Assembly (NCBI RefSeq): GCF_009811315.1
Contig: NZ_BLID01000002.1
Span: 357,831-421,830 of the forward strand
Reading direction: 5' to 3'
Length of the DNA stretch: 64,000 bases
DNA from: Vibrio atypicus
GTDB lineage: Bacteria > Pseudomonadota > Gammaproteobacteria > Enterobacterales > Vibrionaceae
Shown here: positions 39,739 to 48,293 of the stretch, in pieces
Numbering within the stretch: position 1 is the first letter of the stretch
How the letters are laid out: every line of letters starts with the position of its first letter
Program-made: the position numbers and the translations under genes
The notes under the pieces: generated by a model
Seen by the model: only the letters and a program-made list of their open reading frames with translations
The model's database searches: none
Told to the model about the DNA's origin: nothing

Positions 39739-40419
39739 ATGGTTCAGCAATTATTAGCCGTGTGCGCGCCAATGCTATTAGGTGCGCAGCTTATCTTGAC
39801 GCTTATCCTTATCAAGGGGGATATCTGCCCTGGTCAGCGAGGCCGTATTCACAAAGTGTTGCCTACTATCGCAGTATTGTGGTTAGCGGTGGCATCACTG
39901 AAAATTGAAGCCATGATGGTGGTGTTTGCCATTGCCTATTTTTATTCAAAGGTTCAGACCAAAAAGACCAGAGATCAGGGGCCAATGTGGGTACTCTATC
40001 TTGCGAATGGTTTGGCTATATCTTATGTGGCGATTCTTGTCGGTGAACAAACTAGCCTAGCGGCGAGTTTGAATGTCGTGGTTCAGATTCCTTTATTGGG
40101 TGCTTTGTTTGCTCATTTGTTGTTAACAATCGCACGTACTCGCCTTCAAGCATTTCACAGAATTTTACCTGTGGCGGGTGTGGTGTCTGCCATGCTGATG
40201 GCTTTGGTTATTTTGTTAAAGGCGATGTCAATCGATGAACAAACTCTAATGGCGGCGATTCAACCTTTGCTGGTGGGCTTTGCCTTGATGATTTCGGGAG
40301 TCATTGTTTGGTGTTGGCATATGTTGGCGTCTCGTGAGATCAACAAAGCGCAATTGGGTTTCGGGTTGGCGGTGATGTTACTTGCGTTGACTTCTAATCA
40401 AGGCTTGTTTGTTCTTTAG
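39739..40419 (+). CDS. Multi-pass inner-membrane protein of unknown function
   Basis: The 226-residue protein is almost wholly hydrophobic, with about seven membrane helices and short polar loops (IKGDICPGQRGRIHK, SKVQTKKTRDQGPM). I do not recognise a family. It follows the second EAL gene by 82 bases on the same strand and could be cotranscribed with it or with the small DUF4250 gene downstream. Confidence 0.78.
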   Translation: MVQQLLAVCAPMLLGAQLILTLILIKGDICPGQRGRIHKVLPTIAVLWLAVASLKIEAMMVVFAIAYFYSKVQTKKTRDQGPMWVLYLANGLAISYVAILVGEQTSLAASLNVVVQIPLLGALFAHLLLTIARTRLQAFHRILPVAGVVSAMLMALVILLKAMSIDEQTLMAAIQPLLVGFALMISGVIVWCWHMLASREINKAQLGFGLAVMLLALTSNQGLFVL

Positions 40420-40490
40420 AAGTGGCTCACTTTTAATTTTTGAATTTGAGGCTAGGCTTGTTTGTAGGATATGTGCAAAGGAGCGTAGCT

Positions 40491-40691
40491 ATGGATCTGA
40501 GCAATGTCAGCGGTTTTGATAGCATTATTCTACTTGGAATCGTCAACGAAAAGTTAAGACTAGAATGCGACAGTTTTGAAGACCTTGTCAGCATGTATGA
40601 AATGGACGTTGAAGCGGTGATCGGGAAATTGGATGTACTCGGCTATCAGTATGACCCATTAACCAATCAATTTAAATCTTATCCAAGATAG
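40491..40691 (+). CDS. DUF4250-type small protein
   Basis: The 66-residue protein is read from the ATG at 40491, which follows AAGGAG; an upstream TTG at 40440 gives a longer frame without a good site. The sequence FDSIILLGIVNEKLRLECDSFEDLVSMYEMDVEAVIGKLDVLGYQYDPLTNQFK fits the small DUF4250 family in pattern and length. That family looks like a helix-turn-helix-like fold of unknown role. A terminator follows at once. Confidence 0.78.
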   Translation: MDLSNVSGFDSIILLGIVNEKLRLECDSFEDLVSMYEMDVEAVIGKLDVLGYQYDPLTNQFKSYPR

Positions 40692-40694
40692 CGG

Positions 40695-40720
40695 AAAGGA
40701 GGCACTCAGCCTCCTTTTTT
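40695..40720. terminator. Terminator between the DUF4250 gene and metR
   Basis: AAAGGAGGC (40695-40703) pairs with GCCTCCTTT (40709-40717) around a five-base loop, followed by T on the plus strand. It sits between convergent genes. Confidence 0.85.
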
Positions 40721-41630
40721 ATACGGTTTTTATCCCATCCAAATGACTTTTTGATTGCACGCGAGCGGTGTTAAAAAATGCTTGTAGATATCGCTTGTCT
40801 TTGTCTGAGTGGCGAGTTGCAGCAAACAATCGGCGCCACAAACCTTCTCCTAACGGTATACTCGCAATCAAACCTTGGCGAGAAAATTCACTGATTGCCC
40901 AGTTTGGTAATGCAGCTACACCTAATCCAGCCGAAACCATTTGAATCAACATAAGCGTATTGTCCGCTTGCTTCCATTTCGCTGGCTCGATTCCCGCTGG
41001 CTGTAAGAAGTGTTTAACCACATCTAAGCGATTTTTTTGAACCGGGTAAGAGAGCATGGTTTGATCTGCGAGATCATTTGGTTCTATCTGAGATTTCTGT
41101 GCGAGTGGATGAGAGATCGATGTAACCAAGCGCATTTCAAAGTCAAATAAGGGCTCGTAATGCACTTCAGAGCGCGGTTGGATGTCTGAGGTGATAACCA
41201 AGTCGAGTTCTCCTGCCATGAGCGCTGGCAGAGGTTCGAAGCCAAAACCCGATGAAAAGTCGAGGGTTACACTTGGCCAAGCGACTTGATATTCTTTTAA
41301 CGCAGGCATCAACCATTGAAAGCAAGAGTGACATTCAATCGCCATGTGCAAGCGACCATTCACATCCTCTTTTAAACTTGCGAGCTCATTTTCAGCCTTT
41401 GCTAGACGTGGTAACAGGTCATCCGCCAGTCTTAAAAGAATCTCTCCCTCTGATGTGAATTTCACTGGACGAGTTTTTCGTAGAAAGAGCTGTCCTCCAA
41501 TTCTAGCTTCGAGATCTTTAATCTGATGCGATAGAGCCGATTGGGTTAAATGCAGAGTCGTCGCCGTTGCCGTGAGTGACCCGGTATCTCTTAACGCGGT
41601 GAGTGTTCTTAGGTGCTTGAGCTCTATCAT
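40719..41630 (-). CDS. metR: MetR, LysR-family activator of methionine genes
   Basis: The 303-residue transcription factor has an N-terminal LysR helix-turn-helix (MIELKHLRTLTALRDTGSLTATATTLHLTQSALSHQIKDLE) and a C-terminal effector domain. MetR activates metE and metH with homocysteine as co-inducer. The divergent placement to metE and the match to E. coli MetR across the N-terminus make the assignment strong. A MetJ operator lies 59-82 bases upstream of its start. Confidence 0.95.
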   Translation of the reverse strand: MIELKHLRTLTALRDTGSLTATATTLHLTQSALSHQIKDLEARIGGQLFLRKTRPVKFTSEGEILLRLADDLLPRLAKAENELASLKEDVNGRLHMAIECHSCFQWLMPALKEYQVAWPSVTLDFSSGFGFEPLPALMAGELDLVITSDIQPRSEVHYEPLFDFEMRLVTSISHPLAQKSQIEPNDLADQTMLSYPVQKNRLDVVKHFLQPAGIEPAKWKQADNTLMLIQMVSAGLGVAALPNWAISEFSRQGLIASIPLGEGLWRRLFAATRHSDKDKRYLQAFFNTARVQSKSHLDGIKTV

Positions 41631-41688
41631 GAAATCCCTTCAGACAAACTTAGTTAGCATGAGTATTTTTAACTTACGCTGTTTTATA

Positions 41689-41712
41689 GGATGTGTAAAC
41701 ATCTAGACGTCT
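41689..41712. promoter_or_regulatory. MetJ operator (three tandem met boxes)
   Basis: The consensus met box AGACGTCT is present exactly at 41705-41712. The preceding eight bases, AAACATCT (41697-41704), match six of eight, and GGATGTGT (41689-41696) matches five of eight. MetJ with S-adenosylmethionine binds cooperatively to tandem boxes. The site lies 59-82 bases upstream of metR and about 200 bases upstream of metE, as expected for the shared regulatory region. Confidence 0.85.
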
Positions 41713-41766
41713 AAAATTTTAATCCATTTCAGTCATGAGGTAAGCATAAGTTTCGTTTTATTATCA

Positions 41767-41779
41767 TGAAGAAATTTAA
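41767..41779 (+). promoter_or_regulatory. Possible MetR-binding site upstream of metE
   Basis: TGAAGAAATTTAA has the MetR pattern TGAA-N5-TTCA with one mismatch (TTAA). It lies about 130 bases upstream of metE. Evidence is weak, but a MetR site between metR and metE is expected. Confidence 0.35.
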
Positions 41780-41908
41780 TAAACATGTTGAATATTTGGA
41801 GATTGTTCTAGTCGTAAATAAACGAGATAGTTTAGCCATCCAGACATCTTATGGTGTTCTGAACTGAATAAGCAAAGCTCAAAGAGTACGGAATAAAGGA
41901 CTAGGATT

Positions 41909-44200
41909 ATGACAACAACGACTCACATACTTGGCTACCCACGCATCGGTGAAAAACGAGAATTAAAATTTGCACTAGAGAAATATTGGCGAGGTGAGAT
42001 TGATCAAGCGCAGCTGAAAAGTGTTGGCGCACAACTTCGTGGCAATAACTGGAATACGCAAGCAGACGCTGGATTAGACTTCGTTGCTGCTGGTGATTTC
42101 GCTTGGTACGATCAGGTACTGACGACGACTTTGCTTCTTGGTCATGTACCTAAACGCCACCGCAATGGATTCCCAGATCTTGATACCTTGTTTAAGGTGG
42201 GTCGTGGTCAATCACAAGCAAGTTGCGGTTGCAGTGGAAGCGCAGCTTCAGATATGACGAAATGGTTTAATACCAATTACCATTACATCGTGCCGGAATT
42301 TAGCCGAGATGATACGTTTGAAGTGAGTTGGCCTCAGCTATTTGAAGAAGTTAACGAAGCGACTAAAGCAGGGCATAAAGTCAAACCTGTACTGCTTGGC
42401 CCTCTGAGCTATTTATACCTAGGCAAAGAAGTTGAAGATGACTATGAACGCTTGACGTTGCTTCCGCGTTTGTTAACGGCGTACCAAGCGATATTGGCAA
42501 AGTTGGCGAAAAATGGTGTTGAGTGGGTACAAATCGACGAACCTATTTTGTCGTTAGAGCTTGAATCTAAGTGGTTAGATTCGTTTAAACTCGCTTATCA
42601 AGTAATCCGCAGTGATGTGAAAGTGCTGCTAACCACCTATTTTGACTCTGTCGTTGATACCTTGGATAAAATCGTTGAGTTGGATGTGGATGGCTTACAC
42701 CTTGATTTGTCGGCGGCGCCCAATCAGCTAGAGCAAGTAGTGAATCAGCTACCAAAAGAGTGGGTGCTTTCTGCGGGGGTTGTTAATGGTCGCAACGTAT
42801 GGCGCGCCGACCTCAGTGAACAATTGGCGAAGCTTCAACCTATAAAGGAGAAGTTAGGTGACAAACTTTGGGTGTCGAGCTCATGTTCTTTACTTCACAG
42901 CCCTGTCGACTTAGCGCAAGAAGAAGAGTTGAGTGAAGAGGTCCGCAGCTGGTTTGCATTCGCTAAGCAGAAGGTGACCGAAGTAGCTTTGCTTGGTAAA
43001 GCGCTAGATGGCGATCACGATGCGATTTTAGCGTGCGATACATACAGCGCACCGATTCAAGCGCGTAAAACTGCAACTCATGTTAATAAGCCTCATGTTC
43101 AGTCGCGATTAAATAGCGTCACTAAAGCATTAGCCGAGCGCAGCGCCCCTTATGCCGAACGTGCGGCTCATCAGAGTGAAGTACTTGGGCTGCCTTTGTT
43201 CCCAACAACAACGATTGGCTCATTTCCACAGACCAGTGAAATACGAGTTCAGCGTAGCGCTTATCGCACGGGGAAGTTATCGGAGTCTGAATATCAGACA
43301 GCACTAAAAGGCCATATTGAAGATGCCGTGAAACGTCAAGAAGCGCTTGATCTCGATGTGTTGGTTCATGGTGAAGCTGAGCGCAATGATATGGTGGAAT
43401 ACTTTGCGGAGAATCTTGCAGGGTTTCAAACAACCAAGTTTGGCTGGGTTCAAAGTTACGGTTCACGCTGCGTGAAACCTGCAATTGTGGTCGCGGATAT
43501 AGAGCGAGAAAAGCCGATTACGGTTGAGTGGTCGACTTACGCACAATCGCTGACATCTAAGCAGATGAAAGGGATGCTGACTGGCCCTGTCACCATTTTG
43601 TGCTGGACGTTCCCGCGTGAAGATATTACTCGAAAACAAATTGCTGACCAATTAGCGTTAGCGCTTCGAGACGAAGTGTCGGATTTGCAAGATGCGGGAA
43701 TCAATATTATCCAAATCGATGAGCCCGCTATTCGAGAGGGTCTACCACTTAAGAAGCGCGATCATAAAGAGTATTTAGAGTGGGCGGTGGACGCGTTTAA
43801 GATCTCCGCAGCCAGCGCGAAGCCAGAGACTCAGATCCACACACACATGTGTTACTCAGAGTTCAACGAAATCATTGACTCAGTTGCGGCTTTAGATGCT
43901 GATGTGATTACGATTGAAACATCACGCTCAAACATGGAATTATTGAAAGCATTTGAAGCATTCAACTATCCAAATGAAATTGGTCCTGGAGTATACGATA
44001 TCCACTCTCCGAATATTCCAACCCAAGAGTGGATCGAAGGTTTGATTCATAAAGCGGCAGAGCAAATTCCTGCCAAGCGACTGTGGGTAAACCCGGATTG
44101 TGGCTTGAAAACTCGAAACTGGGAAGAAACAGAAGCGTCACTGGCCAATATGGTGACCGCCGCGAAGAAGCTACGGAAAGAGTTTTCTGAGCAAGTATAA
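41909..44200 (+). CDS. metE: Cobalamin-independent methionine synthase
   Basis: The 763-residue cytoplasmic zinc enzyme transfers a methyl group from 5-methyltetrahydrofolate to homocysteine without B12. The N-terminal half ([24 protein letters not shown]) and the C-terminal catalytic half ([16 protein letters not shown]) are complete. Zinc ligands are visible in HTHMCYSEF (His and Cys) and NPDCGLKTR (Cys). The start lies after AAAGGA at good spacing. It is divergent from metR and followed by a strong terminator. Confidence 0.98.
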   Translation: MTTTTHILGYPRIGEKRELKFALEKYWRGEIDQAQLKSVGAQLRGNNWNTQADAGLDFVAAGDFAWYDQVLTTTLLLGHVPKRHRNGFPDLDTLFKVGRGQSQASCGCSGSAASDMTKWFNTNYHYIVPEFSRDDTFEVSWPQLFEEVNEATKAGHKVKPVLLGPLSYLYLGKEVEDDYERLTLLPRLLTAYQAILAKLAKNGVEWVQIDEPILSLELESKWLDSFKLAYQVIRSDVKVLLTTYFDSVVDTLDKIVELDVDGLHLDLSAAPNQLEQVVNQLPKEWVLSAGVVNGRNVWRADLSEQLAKLQPIKEKLGDKLWVSSSCSLLHSPVDLAQEEELSEEVRSWFAFAKQKVTEVALLGKALDGDHDAILACDTYSAPIQARKTATHVNKPHVQSRLNSVTKALAERSAPYAERAAHQSEVLGLPLFPTTTIGSFPQTSEIRVQRSAYRTGKLSESEYQTALKGHIEDAVKRQEALDLDVLVHGEAERNDMVEYFAENLAGFQTTKFGWVQSYGSRCVKPAIVVADIEREKPITVEWSTYAQSLTSKQMKGMLTGPVTILCWTFPREDITRKQIADQLALALRDEVSDLQDAGINIIQIDEPAIREGLPLKKRDHKEYLEWAVDAFKISAASAKPETQIHTHMCYSEFNEIIDSVAALDADVITIETSRSNMELLKAFEAFNYPNEIGPGVYDIHSPNIPTQEWIEGLIHKAAEQIPAKRLWVNPDCGLKTRNWEETEASLANMVTAAKKLRKEFSEQV

Positions 44201-44213
44201 TTAATAGATAAAT

Positions 44214-44248
44214 AAATGCCGGCTTTAATCAGCCGGCATTTTGTTTTC
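44214..44248 (+). terminator. Intrinsic terminator of metE
   Basis: AAATGCCGGCT (44214-44224) pairs perfectly with AGCCGGCATTT (44231-44241) around a six-base loop, followed by TTGTTTT. Confidence 0.9.
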
Positions 44249-44280
44249 GGCAGTGAAAACAAATCGTGTAATAGATAGCG

Positions 44281-44703
44281 TTAGATAGCGTCACCGTTTA
44301 CGATCACTTGGACATCGATGTTGCCACGAACGGCATTAGAGTAAGGGCACACTTGGTGCGCGACTCGGGTCAATTCCAGAGCTTGCTCTTGAGGCAGTTC
44401 TAGTTCAACAGCAAGGCTCACTGTTAGTGCAAAACCACCTGTTGCATTTGGCCCAATTCCAACTTCTGCAGTGACAGGCGCGTTTGTTAACGCTACTTTT
44501 GCTTCACGTGCTACGTGTAAGATAGCGTTAGAGAAACAAGCAGAGTAACCGGCAGCGAACAGTTGCTCTGGATTTGTTGCTGCGCCAGTACCGCCCATTT
44601 CTTTCGGGTAAGCTAGGTTTAATTCTAGAAGGCCGTCGTCTGTTTTAACTTGACCGTTACGACCAGCAAGAGCAGTAGCTTTGGTTTTGTATAGAGTTGT
44701 CAT
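44281..44703 (-). CDS. ohr: Organic hydroperoxide resistance protein
   Basis: The 140-residue cytoplasmic peroxidase of the Ohr/OsmC family reduces organic and fatty-acid hydroperoxides using lipoylated or thiol donors. The reactive cysteines are Cys56 (GYSACFSNA) and Cys119 (HQVCPYSNAVRGN). Length fits Ohr rather than OsmC. The gene is divergent from ohrR, and an 11-bp TTGTGCGCAAT repeat lies 23-33 bases before its start. Confidence 0.96.
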   Translation of the reverse strand: MTTLYKTKATALAGRNGQVKTDDGLLELNLAYPKEMGGTGAATNPEQLFAAGYSACFSNAILHVAREAKVALTNAPVTAEVGIGPNATGGFALTVSLAVELELPQEQALELTRVAHQVCPYSNAVRGNIDVQVIVNGDAI

Positions 44704-44725
44704 TATTCGTTCCTGTTAATTTAAG

Positions 44726-44736
44726 TTGTGCGCAAT
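44726..44736. promoter_or_regulatory. Candidate OhrR operator, ohr side
   Basis: TTGTGCGCAAT occurs here and again at 44785-44795 and forms a partial palindrome (ATTG/CAAT flanks with GCGC core). This copy is next to the ohr start. MarR-type OhrR binds inverted repeats in its own promoter region; exact Vibrio sites are not known to me. Confidence 0.55.
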
Positions 44737-44784
44737 CTAATTGTTAGCAATATTAGATCGAACTTTAGGTAGAATGCAACTATA

Positions 44785-44795
44785 TTGTGCGCAAT
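44785..44795. promoter_or_regulatory. Candidate OhrR operator, ohrR side
   Basis: This is the second copy of TTGTGCGCAAT, 27-37 bases before the ohrR start. The pair of sites, one per divergent gene, fits repression of both ohr and ohrR by OhrR. Confidence 0.55.
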
Positions 44796-44822
44796 TAATG
44801 TATTTTTGTTGGGGAAGTAACA

Positions 44823-45284
44823 ATGAGTCAATGCAGACAAGAGCCTGGTTTGAGCACAGACGCGCAGTTGCTATTGGATAACCAGGTATGTTTTCCTCTC
44901 TACAGCGCTGCTAATGCGGTGATTCGTACTTATCGACCGTTGCTTGATGCGTTGGACTTAACCTATTCGCAATATCTCGTCATGATGGTTCTGTGGGAAA
45001 CCGACGGGATTAGCGTAAAAGACTTAGGGGCTCGACTCCATCTTGACTCTGGTACGTTGACGCCATTACTTAAACGTTTGGAAGTGAAAGGTTATGTTGT
45101 TCGAGGACGCAGTGATCTTGATGAACGGGTACGGGTATTGTTGTTGACGGATGCTGGGCGAGGTCTGAAACAGCAAGCATTTGCCGTTCCTCAGCAGATG
45201 AAATGTAAAATCGATCTTGAATTGGATGAGTTAATCACTCTGAAAACGTTGTGTGAAAAACTCATCAACTCAGTTAATGACTAG
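44823..45284 (+). CDS. ohrR: OhrR, MarR-family organic-peroxide sensor
   Basis: The 153-residue transcription factor has the reactive Cys23 (DNQVCFPLYSAAN), equivalent to the peroxide-sensing cysteine of known OhrR. A winged helix-turn-helix follows (ISVKDLGARLHLDSGTLTPLLKRLEVKGYVVRGRSDLDERVRVLLLT). It represses the divergent ohr gene until oxidised. Another Cys4 lies near the N-terminus. Assignment is strong from context and motif. Confidence 0.95.
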   Translation: MSQCRQEPGLSTDAQLLLDNQVCFPLYSAANAVIRTYRPLLDALDLTYSQYLVMMVLWETDGISVKDLGARLHLDSGTLTPLLKRLEVKGYVVRGRSDLDERVRVLLLTDAGRGLKQQAFAVPQQMKCKIDLELDELITLKTLCEKLINSVND

Positions 45285-45300
45285 CATTGCTCCATTAAAC

Positions 45301-45987
45301 CTAGACGCGATTGTCACCAGTACTAAACGCGATCGTCTGACTAATTTCGGATAAGCTTCGACCGCTTTCTTGTTGCCAATGAGAGAAAGCGGCGTTAATT
45401 GCTGTTAGGGAGCGCTTGGTATCTTTACCACCCTCAATGATTTTGTAGCTTCTTAGGTAAGACTCGACGTCACCGGATAAAATAAACGTATCGACGCCCA
45501 TTTGACGCAGACTGTACGGCCCTGTATTACCGCCTAAGCGTTGCCCATGCTTTTTCAAAAACAACCACAGTCCAGTGATATCATCACTCGGCCAATTTGC
45601 GACCATTTGGCCAAAAGAGCCATGATGAAGCGAGGTTTCGTGCATTAACTGCGCATTGGCTTGAATTGATTTGACTTTGGCGTGGTGGCGAATGATGCGC
45701 TTATCCGCCGCTTTTAAGTCCCACTGTTCATCAGACAGCATCAACAGCGGCTCTATTTTAAAACCAAAGAAAACCTCTTCGAAATTGGGCCACTTATTGC
45801 GAACCACTTGCCATGAAATTCCACTCTGGAAAATTTTCATACTAAATGCTGATAGCCAACGATCGTTGGGGATTGTAGCTATTTGTTCTGGGCTCAATGG
45901 GATTGAAAACAGAGATTCTAGCTTTTCTACACCACCTTTACGTTCGGCGGCACGGCGATAAATATCGTCAAAACGTTCCAATACCAA
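45301..45987 (-). CDS. DNA-3-methyladenine glycosylase I-like protein (Tag superfamily)
   Basis: The open frame reaches 46209, but the likely start is a TTG at 45987 because AAGGAG lies seven bases before it and the Tag-like region starts at once (VLERFDDIYRRAAERKGG). The protein then has 228 residues. WLSAFSMKIFQSGISWQVVRNKWPNFEEVFFGF and RHHAKVKSIQANAQL match the Tag/HhH-GPD-like helical pattern. The zinc ligands of E. coli Tag are not evident, so substrate and activity are uncertain. The extra upstream sequence in the long frame is Leu/Ile-rich and unlike a glycosylase. Confidence 0.75.
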   Translation of the reverse strand: MVLERFDDIYRRAAERKGGVEKLESLFSIPLSPEQIATIPNDRWLSAFSMKIFQSGISWQVVRNKWPNFEEVFFGFKIEPLLMLSDEQWDLKAADKRIIRHHAKVKSIQANAQLMHETSLHHGSFGQMVANWPSDDITGLWLFLKKHGQRLGGNTGPYSLRQMGVDTFILSGDVESYLRSYKIIEGGKDTKRSLTAINAAFSHWQQESGRSLSEISQTIAFSTGDNRV

Positions 45988-46099
45988 CGGAGTTCTCCTT
46001 TCTAACTGAGCTTGACAGAGACTAAACAGAAGTTGACTAGCCGATGACATTCTAGATCTAGGTGCGAATAAAGTCAGGCACAAATGTAGAGGGTGTCGA

Positions 46100-46270
46100 A
46101 TGATGATTAAAATATGGTTGGCGATTTGTATCAGCGGGTTATTAGCAGGCTGCCAGATAAATAGTATAGAAGGGGAGTACAAGGACGTAGAGGTGAAACT
46201 CAAAAACAAAGAGGCAAGTTCTAATGGTCAGTTCTGCCCACCAGGTCAGGCTAAAAAGGGACGTTGTTAA
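46100..46270 (+). CDS. Very small lipoprotein, 56 residues, unknown function
   Basis: The frame starts with two ATGs (46100 and 46103) behind GAGGGTG and ends with TAA at 46268. The N-terminus MMIKIWLAICISGLLAGC is a lipoprotein signal with lipobox LAGC (Cys18). The mature part is about 39 residues, charged, with a CPPGQAKKGRC ending that places two cysteines eleven residues apart. The CPPGQAKKG-type ending is seen in other small exported proteins of gammaproteobacteria (recalled, not searched). It is divergent from the Tag-like gene and converges on dsbA across a terminator. Confidence 0.7.
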   Translation: MMIKIWLAICISGLLAGCQINSIEGEYKDVEVKLKNKEASSNGQFCPPGQAKKGRC

Positions 46271-46275
46271 GAAAT

Positions 46276-46302
46276 AAAACCAGCGCTTAAAGCGCTGGTT
46301 TT
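46276..46302. terminator. Terminator between the small lipoprotein gene and dsbA
   Basis: AAAACCAGCGCT (46276-46287) pairs perfectly with AGCGCTGGTTTT (46291-46302) around a three-base loop. It is placed between convergent genes. Confidence 0.85.
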
Positions 46303-46318
46303 GGTCATAGAGACTCGA

Positions 46319-46918
46319 TTAAAGGGTCAGTAAGTAGTTGACTAGTTGGTTGTACTCTTCAAACGAGCGGATTTGGTCTGCTTTCACAATGTATTTGTTA
46401 TTCACAAGTACGCCAGGTACACCCGTTAAGGTGCTTTTCTCGAACTGTTTGTCAAAGCCGCGTTGCATAGAGTTCACGACAAAGCTGTTGTAAGCCGAAT
46501 CGAACTTATCAGCATCAACACCATTGTCGATGAAAATCTGACGTAAAGCCGCTTCATCTTTAGGAGCGCTACGTAGTTCGTGGATTTGCTTAAACATGGC
46601 TGGAACCATTGTCTTTTCGGCATCTAGCTCCACCATGGTTGCGTATGATTTTGCCATCGGAACCGCCATGTTTTGCCCCATAAAAGCAACGTGTACTTTC
46701 TCAAACTTAGCGCCTTCTGGTAGCGAGGCTTTCAAGTTGTCGATAACCGGTTCAAATTTATAGCAGTGAGGGCAGTAGAAGGAGAAAAACTCGGTCACTT
46801 TAGGCGCGGCGGATTTCTCCACGTCTAGAACCTTGTAATGGGTACCTTCTTCAAACTGTGCGGCTTGTACATTGATTGCGACGAGCAGAGTCGCGAAAAG
46901 AGTAAATAACTTTTTCAT
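46319..46918 (-). CDS. dsbA: Thiol:disulfide interchange protein DsbA
   Basis: The 199-residue periplasmic oxidase introduces disulfides into exported proteins. The signal peptide [20 protein letters not shown] is followed by the thioredoxin-fold active site Cys49-Pro-His-Cys52 ([11 protein letters not shown]). The cis-Pro loop is [10 protein letters not shown]. The CPHC pair is that of classic DsbA. An exported Cys/His-rich protein gene lies 71 bases upstream on the same strand and could be cotranscribed and a substrate. Confidence 0.94.
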   Translation of the reverse strand: MKKLFTLFATLLVAINVQAAQFEEGTHYKVLDVEKSAAPKVTEFFSFYCPHCYKFEPVIDNLKASLPEGAKFEKVHVAFMGQNMAVPMAKSYATMVELDAEKTMVPAMFKQIHELRSAPKDEAALRQIFIDNGVDADKFDSAYNSFVVNSMQRGFDKQFEKSTLTGVPGVLVNNKYIVKADQIRSFEEYNQLVNYLLTL

Positions 46919-46989
46919 TGGGTATTCCTAACTAATTTATATACAGCTGGGTCTATGACAGGCATAAACCGAATAAAAAGGGTTGGGAA

Positions 46990-47352
46990 TTACGCAATGG
47001 GAGGGCGAAAGAGAGTTTTGACTCTCGCAATGGCTTTTTGGTTATCATCTTGGCCAATCAAAGCCAATGATGCGGGTGGAGAGTAGGTGCTAACCAGTGT
47101 TTGAGCACATGGCATCTTTAGTAGACAGATCGACGCACAACAGTGGTGACTGGATTGTTGCTCTGAATGCTCGGGCTTTGGACATTCTAGTGGGTGAATG
47201 AGGTTTGAACCTTGAGAGGCGAACGATGAAAGGTTGACTTCCGCTTGCTCGTTAGCTTGCACGCTCACCGCTACGCTTGTAAAAAACAGCGTAAAAACGG
47301 CGATAAACGTAATAACAAACTGACGACTTAGCAAAGATGGTTTACCTAACAA
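46990..47352 (-). CDS. Exported Cys/His-rich protein of unknown function
   Basis: The 120-residue frame begins with TTG at 47352 and has no strong ribosome-binding site. A signal peptide is clear (about 10-33; FVITFIAVFTLFFTSVAVSVQA). The mature part has a cluster ECPKPEHSEQQSSHHCCASICLLKMPC with five cysteines and three histidines, which could bind a metal such as copper or form disulfides. It vaguely resembles DUF2946-type proteins. It sits just upstream of dsbA. The start codon is uncertain; gene reality rests on the signal peptide. Confidence 0.6.
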   Translation of the reverse strand: MLGKPSLLSRQFVITFIAVFTLFFTSVAVSVQANEQAEVNLSSFASQGSNLIHPLECPKPEHSEQQSSHHCCASICLLKMPCAQTLVSTYSPPASLALIGQDDNQKAIARVKTLFRPPIA

Positions 47353-47419
47353 TTCAAATCCGCTTTAGACTAACCGATTTATTCATAAAAGAAAAACGAC
47401 TGGCTGAATAAGTGGAGTC

Positions 47420-48277
47420 TCAGCCATTTGAATTCGAAGGCGGCGAGAATAAAATGGTTAATCGTTGCTTGATTGAGATGCCTTGCTGAGAGGCTTGGCG
47501 GAGCATCTCTTTCCACTCTTGAAAAGTCACGGTGATCGGATTAAAGCTATTTACAGGTTTTGTGATGCCGTAGCGCACCGTTTCAACTTCCGGTTCAAAA
47601 GTGCCAAATAATTTATCCCATATGATGAGTACGCCGGCGTAGTTCTTATCAATATACTGCGGGTTTTGGCCGTGGTGAACTCGATGATGAGATGGTGAGT
47701 TAAAGAGGTACTCAAACGGGCCGATAGAACGTATCCACTGAGTATGAACGAAAAACTGCAGACCTAGATTGAGTAGTACCACAAAGACCACCCATTTAGG
47801 TTCAAACCCAATGATAACTAGCGGAACCCAGAACAACCACATTCCTGCAAGCGGGTACATTAAACTTTGTCTAAACGCAGTACTAAAATTCATCTTCTCA
47901 GAACTATGGTGAGCGACATGTGCAGCCCACATCCAACGCACACGGTGACTGGCTCTGTGAAACCAATAGTAGAAAAAGTCTTGTAAGATCATTAGGGTGA
48001 TGAAACTCATCACACCCATTTGAATCTCAAACATTCGCCAATCGAATAGCCAAAGATAAAGATAGGCGATAAAAAACCCCGTTAGTAAATCAGAGAGTTG
48101 ATGCATGCCAGCGAGGGTAAAGTTACAAGCAACTTCAGCCAAACGGTAGTGAGAATTCTCCGGTAGGTAACCTTGTTTTTGACCGACAAAATACTCAGCC
48201 AACATGCAAATAATAAAAACTGGGGCGAGTACAATTAGCAGCCATTCCGGGTTGTTTACGAGTGTCGCTAGATTCAT
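47420..48277 (-). CDS. Fatty-acid hydroxylase/sterol desaturase-family membrane protein
   Basis: From the ATG at 48277 (GGGGAA six bases before it) the protein has 285 residues; the ATG at 48283 is the alternative. Several membrane helices surround the di-iron histidine motifs FYYWFHRASHRVRWMWAAHVAHHSSEKMN and later NSPSHHRVHHGQNPQYIDKNY, typical of integral membrane hydroxylases and desaturases. The substrate is a lipid, unknown in detail. It follows the DUF2804 gene with 16 bases between that stop and this ATG, so the two form an operon. Confidence 0.88.
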   Translation of the reverse strand: MNLATLVNNPEWLLIVLAPVFIICMLAEYFVGQKQGYLPENSHYRLAEVACNFTLAGMHQLSDLLTGFFIAYLYLWLFDWRMFEIQMGVMSFITLMILQDFFYYWFHRASHRVRWMWAAHVAHHSSEKMNFSTAFRQSLMYPLAGMWLFWVPLVIIGFEPKWVVFVVLLNLGLQFFVHTQWIRSIGPFEYLFNSPSHHRVHHGQNPQYIDKNYAGVLIIWDKLFGTFEPEVETVRYGITKPVNSFNPITVTFQEWKEMLRQASQQGISIKQRLTILFSPPSNSNG

Positions 48278-48293
48278 ATTCATTTCCCCAGTT

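Noticed and set aside
45988..46209. N-terminal extension of the Tag-like glycosylase frame
   Set aside because: It overlaps the small lipoprotein gene on the opposite strand, is unlike any glycosylase, and a good ribosome-binding site marks a start at 45987.
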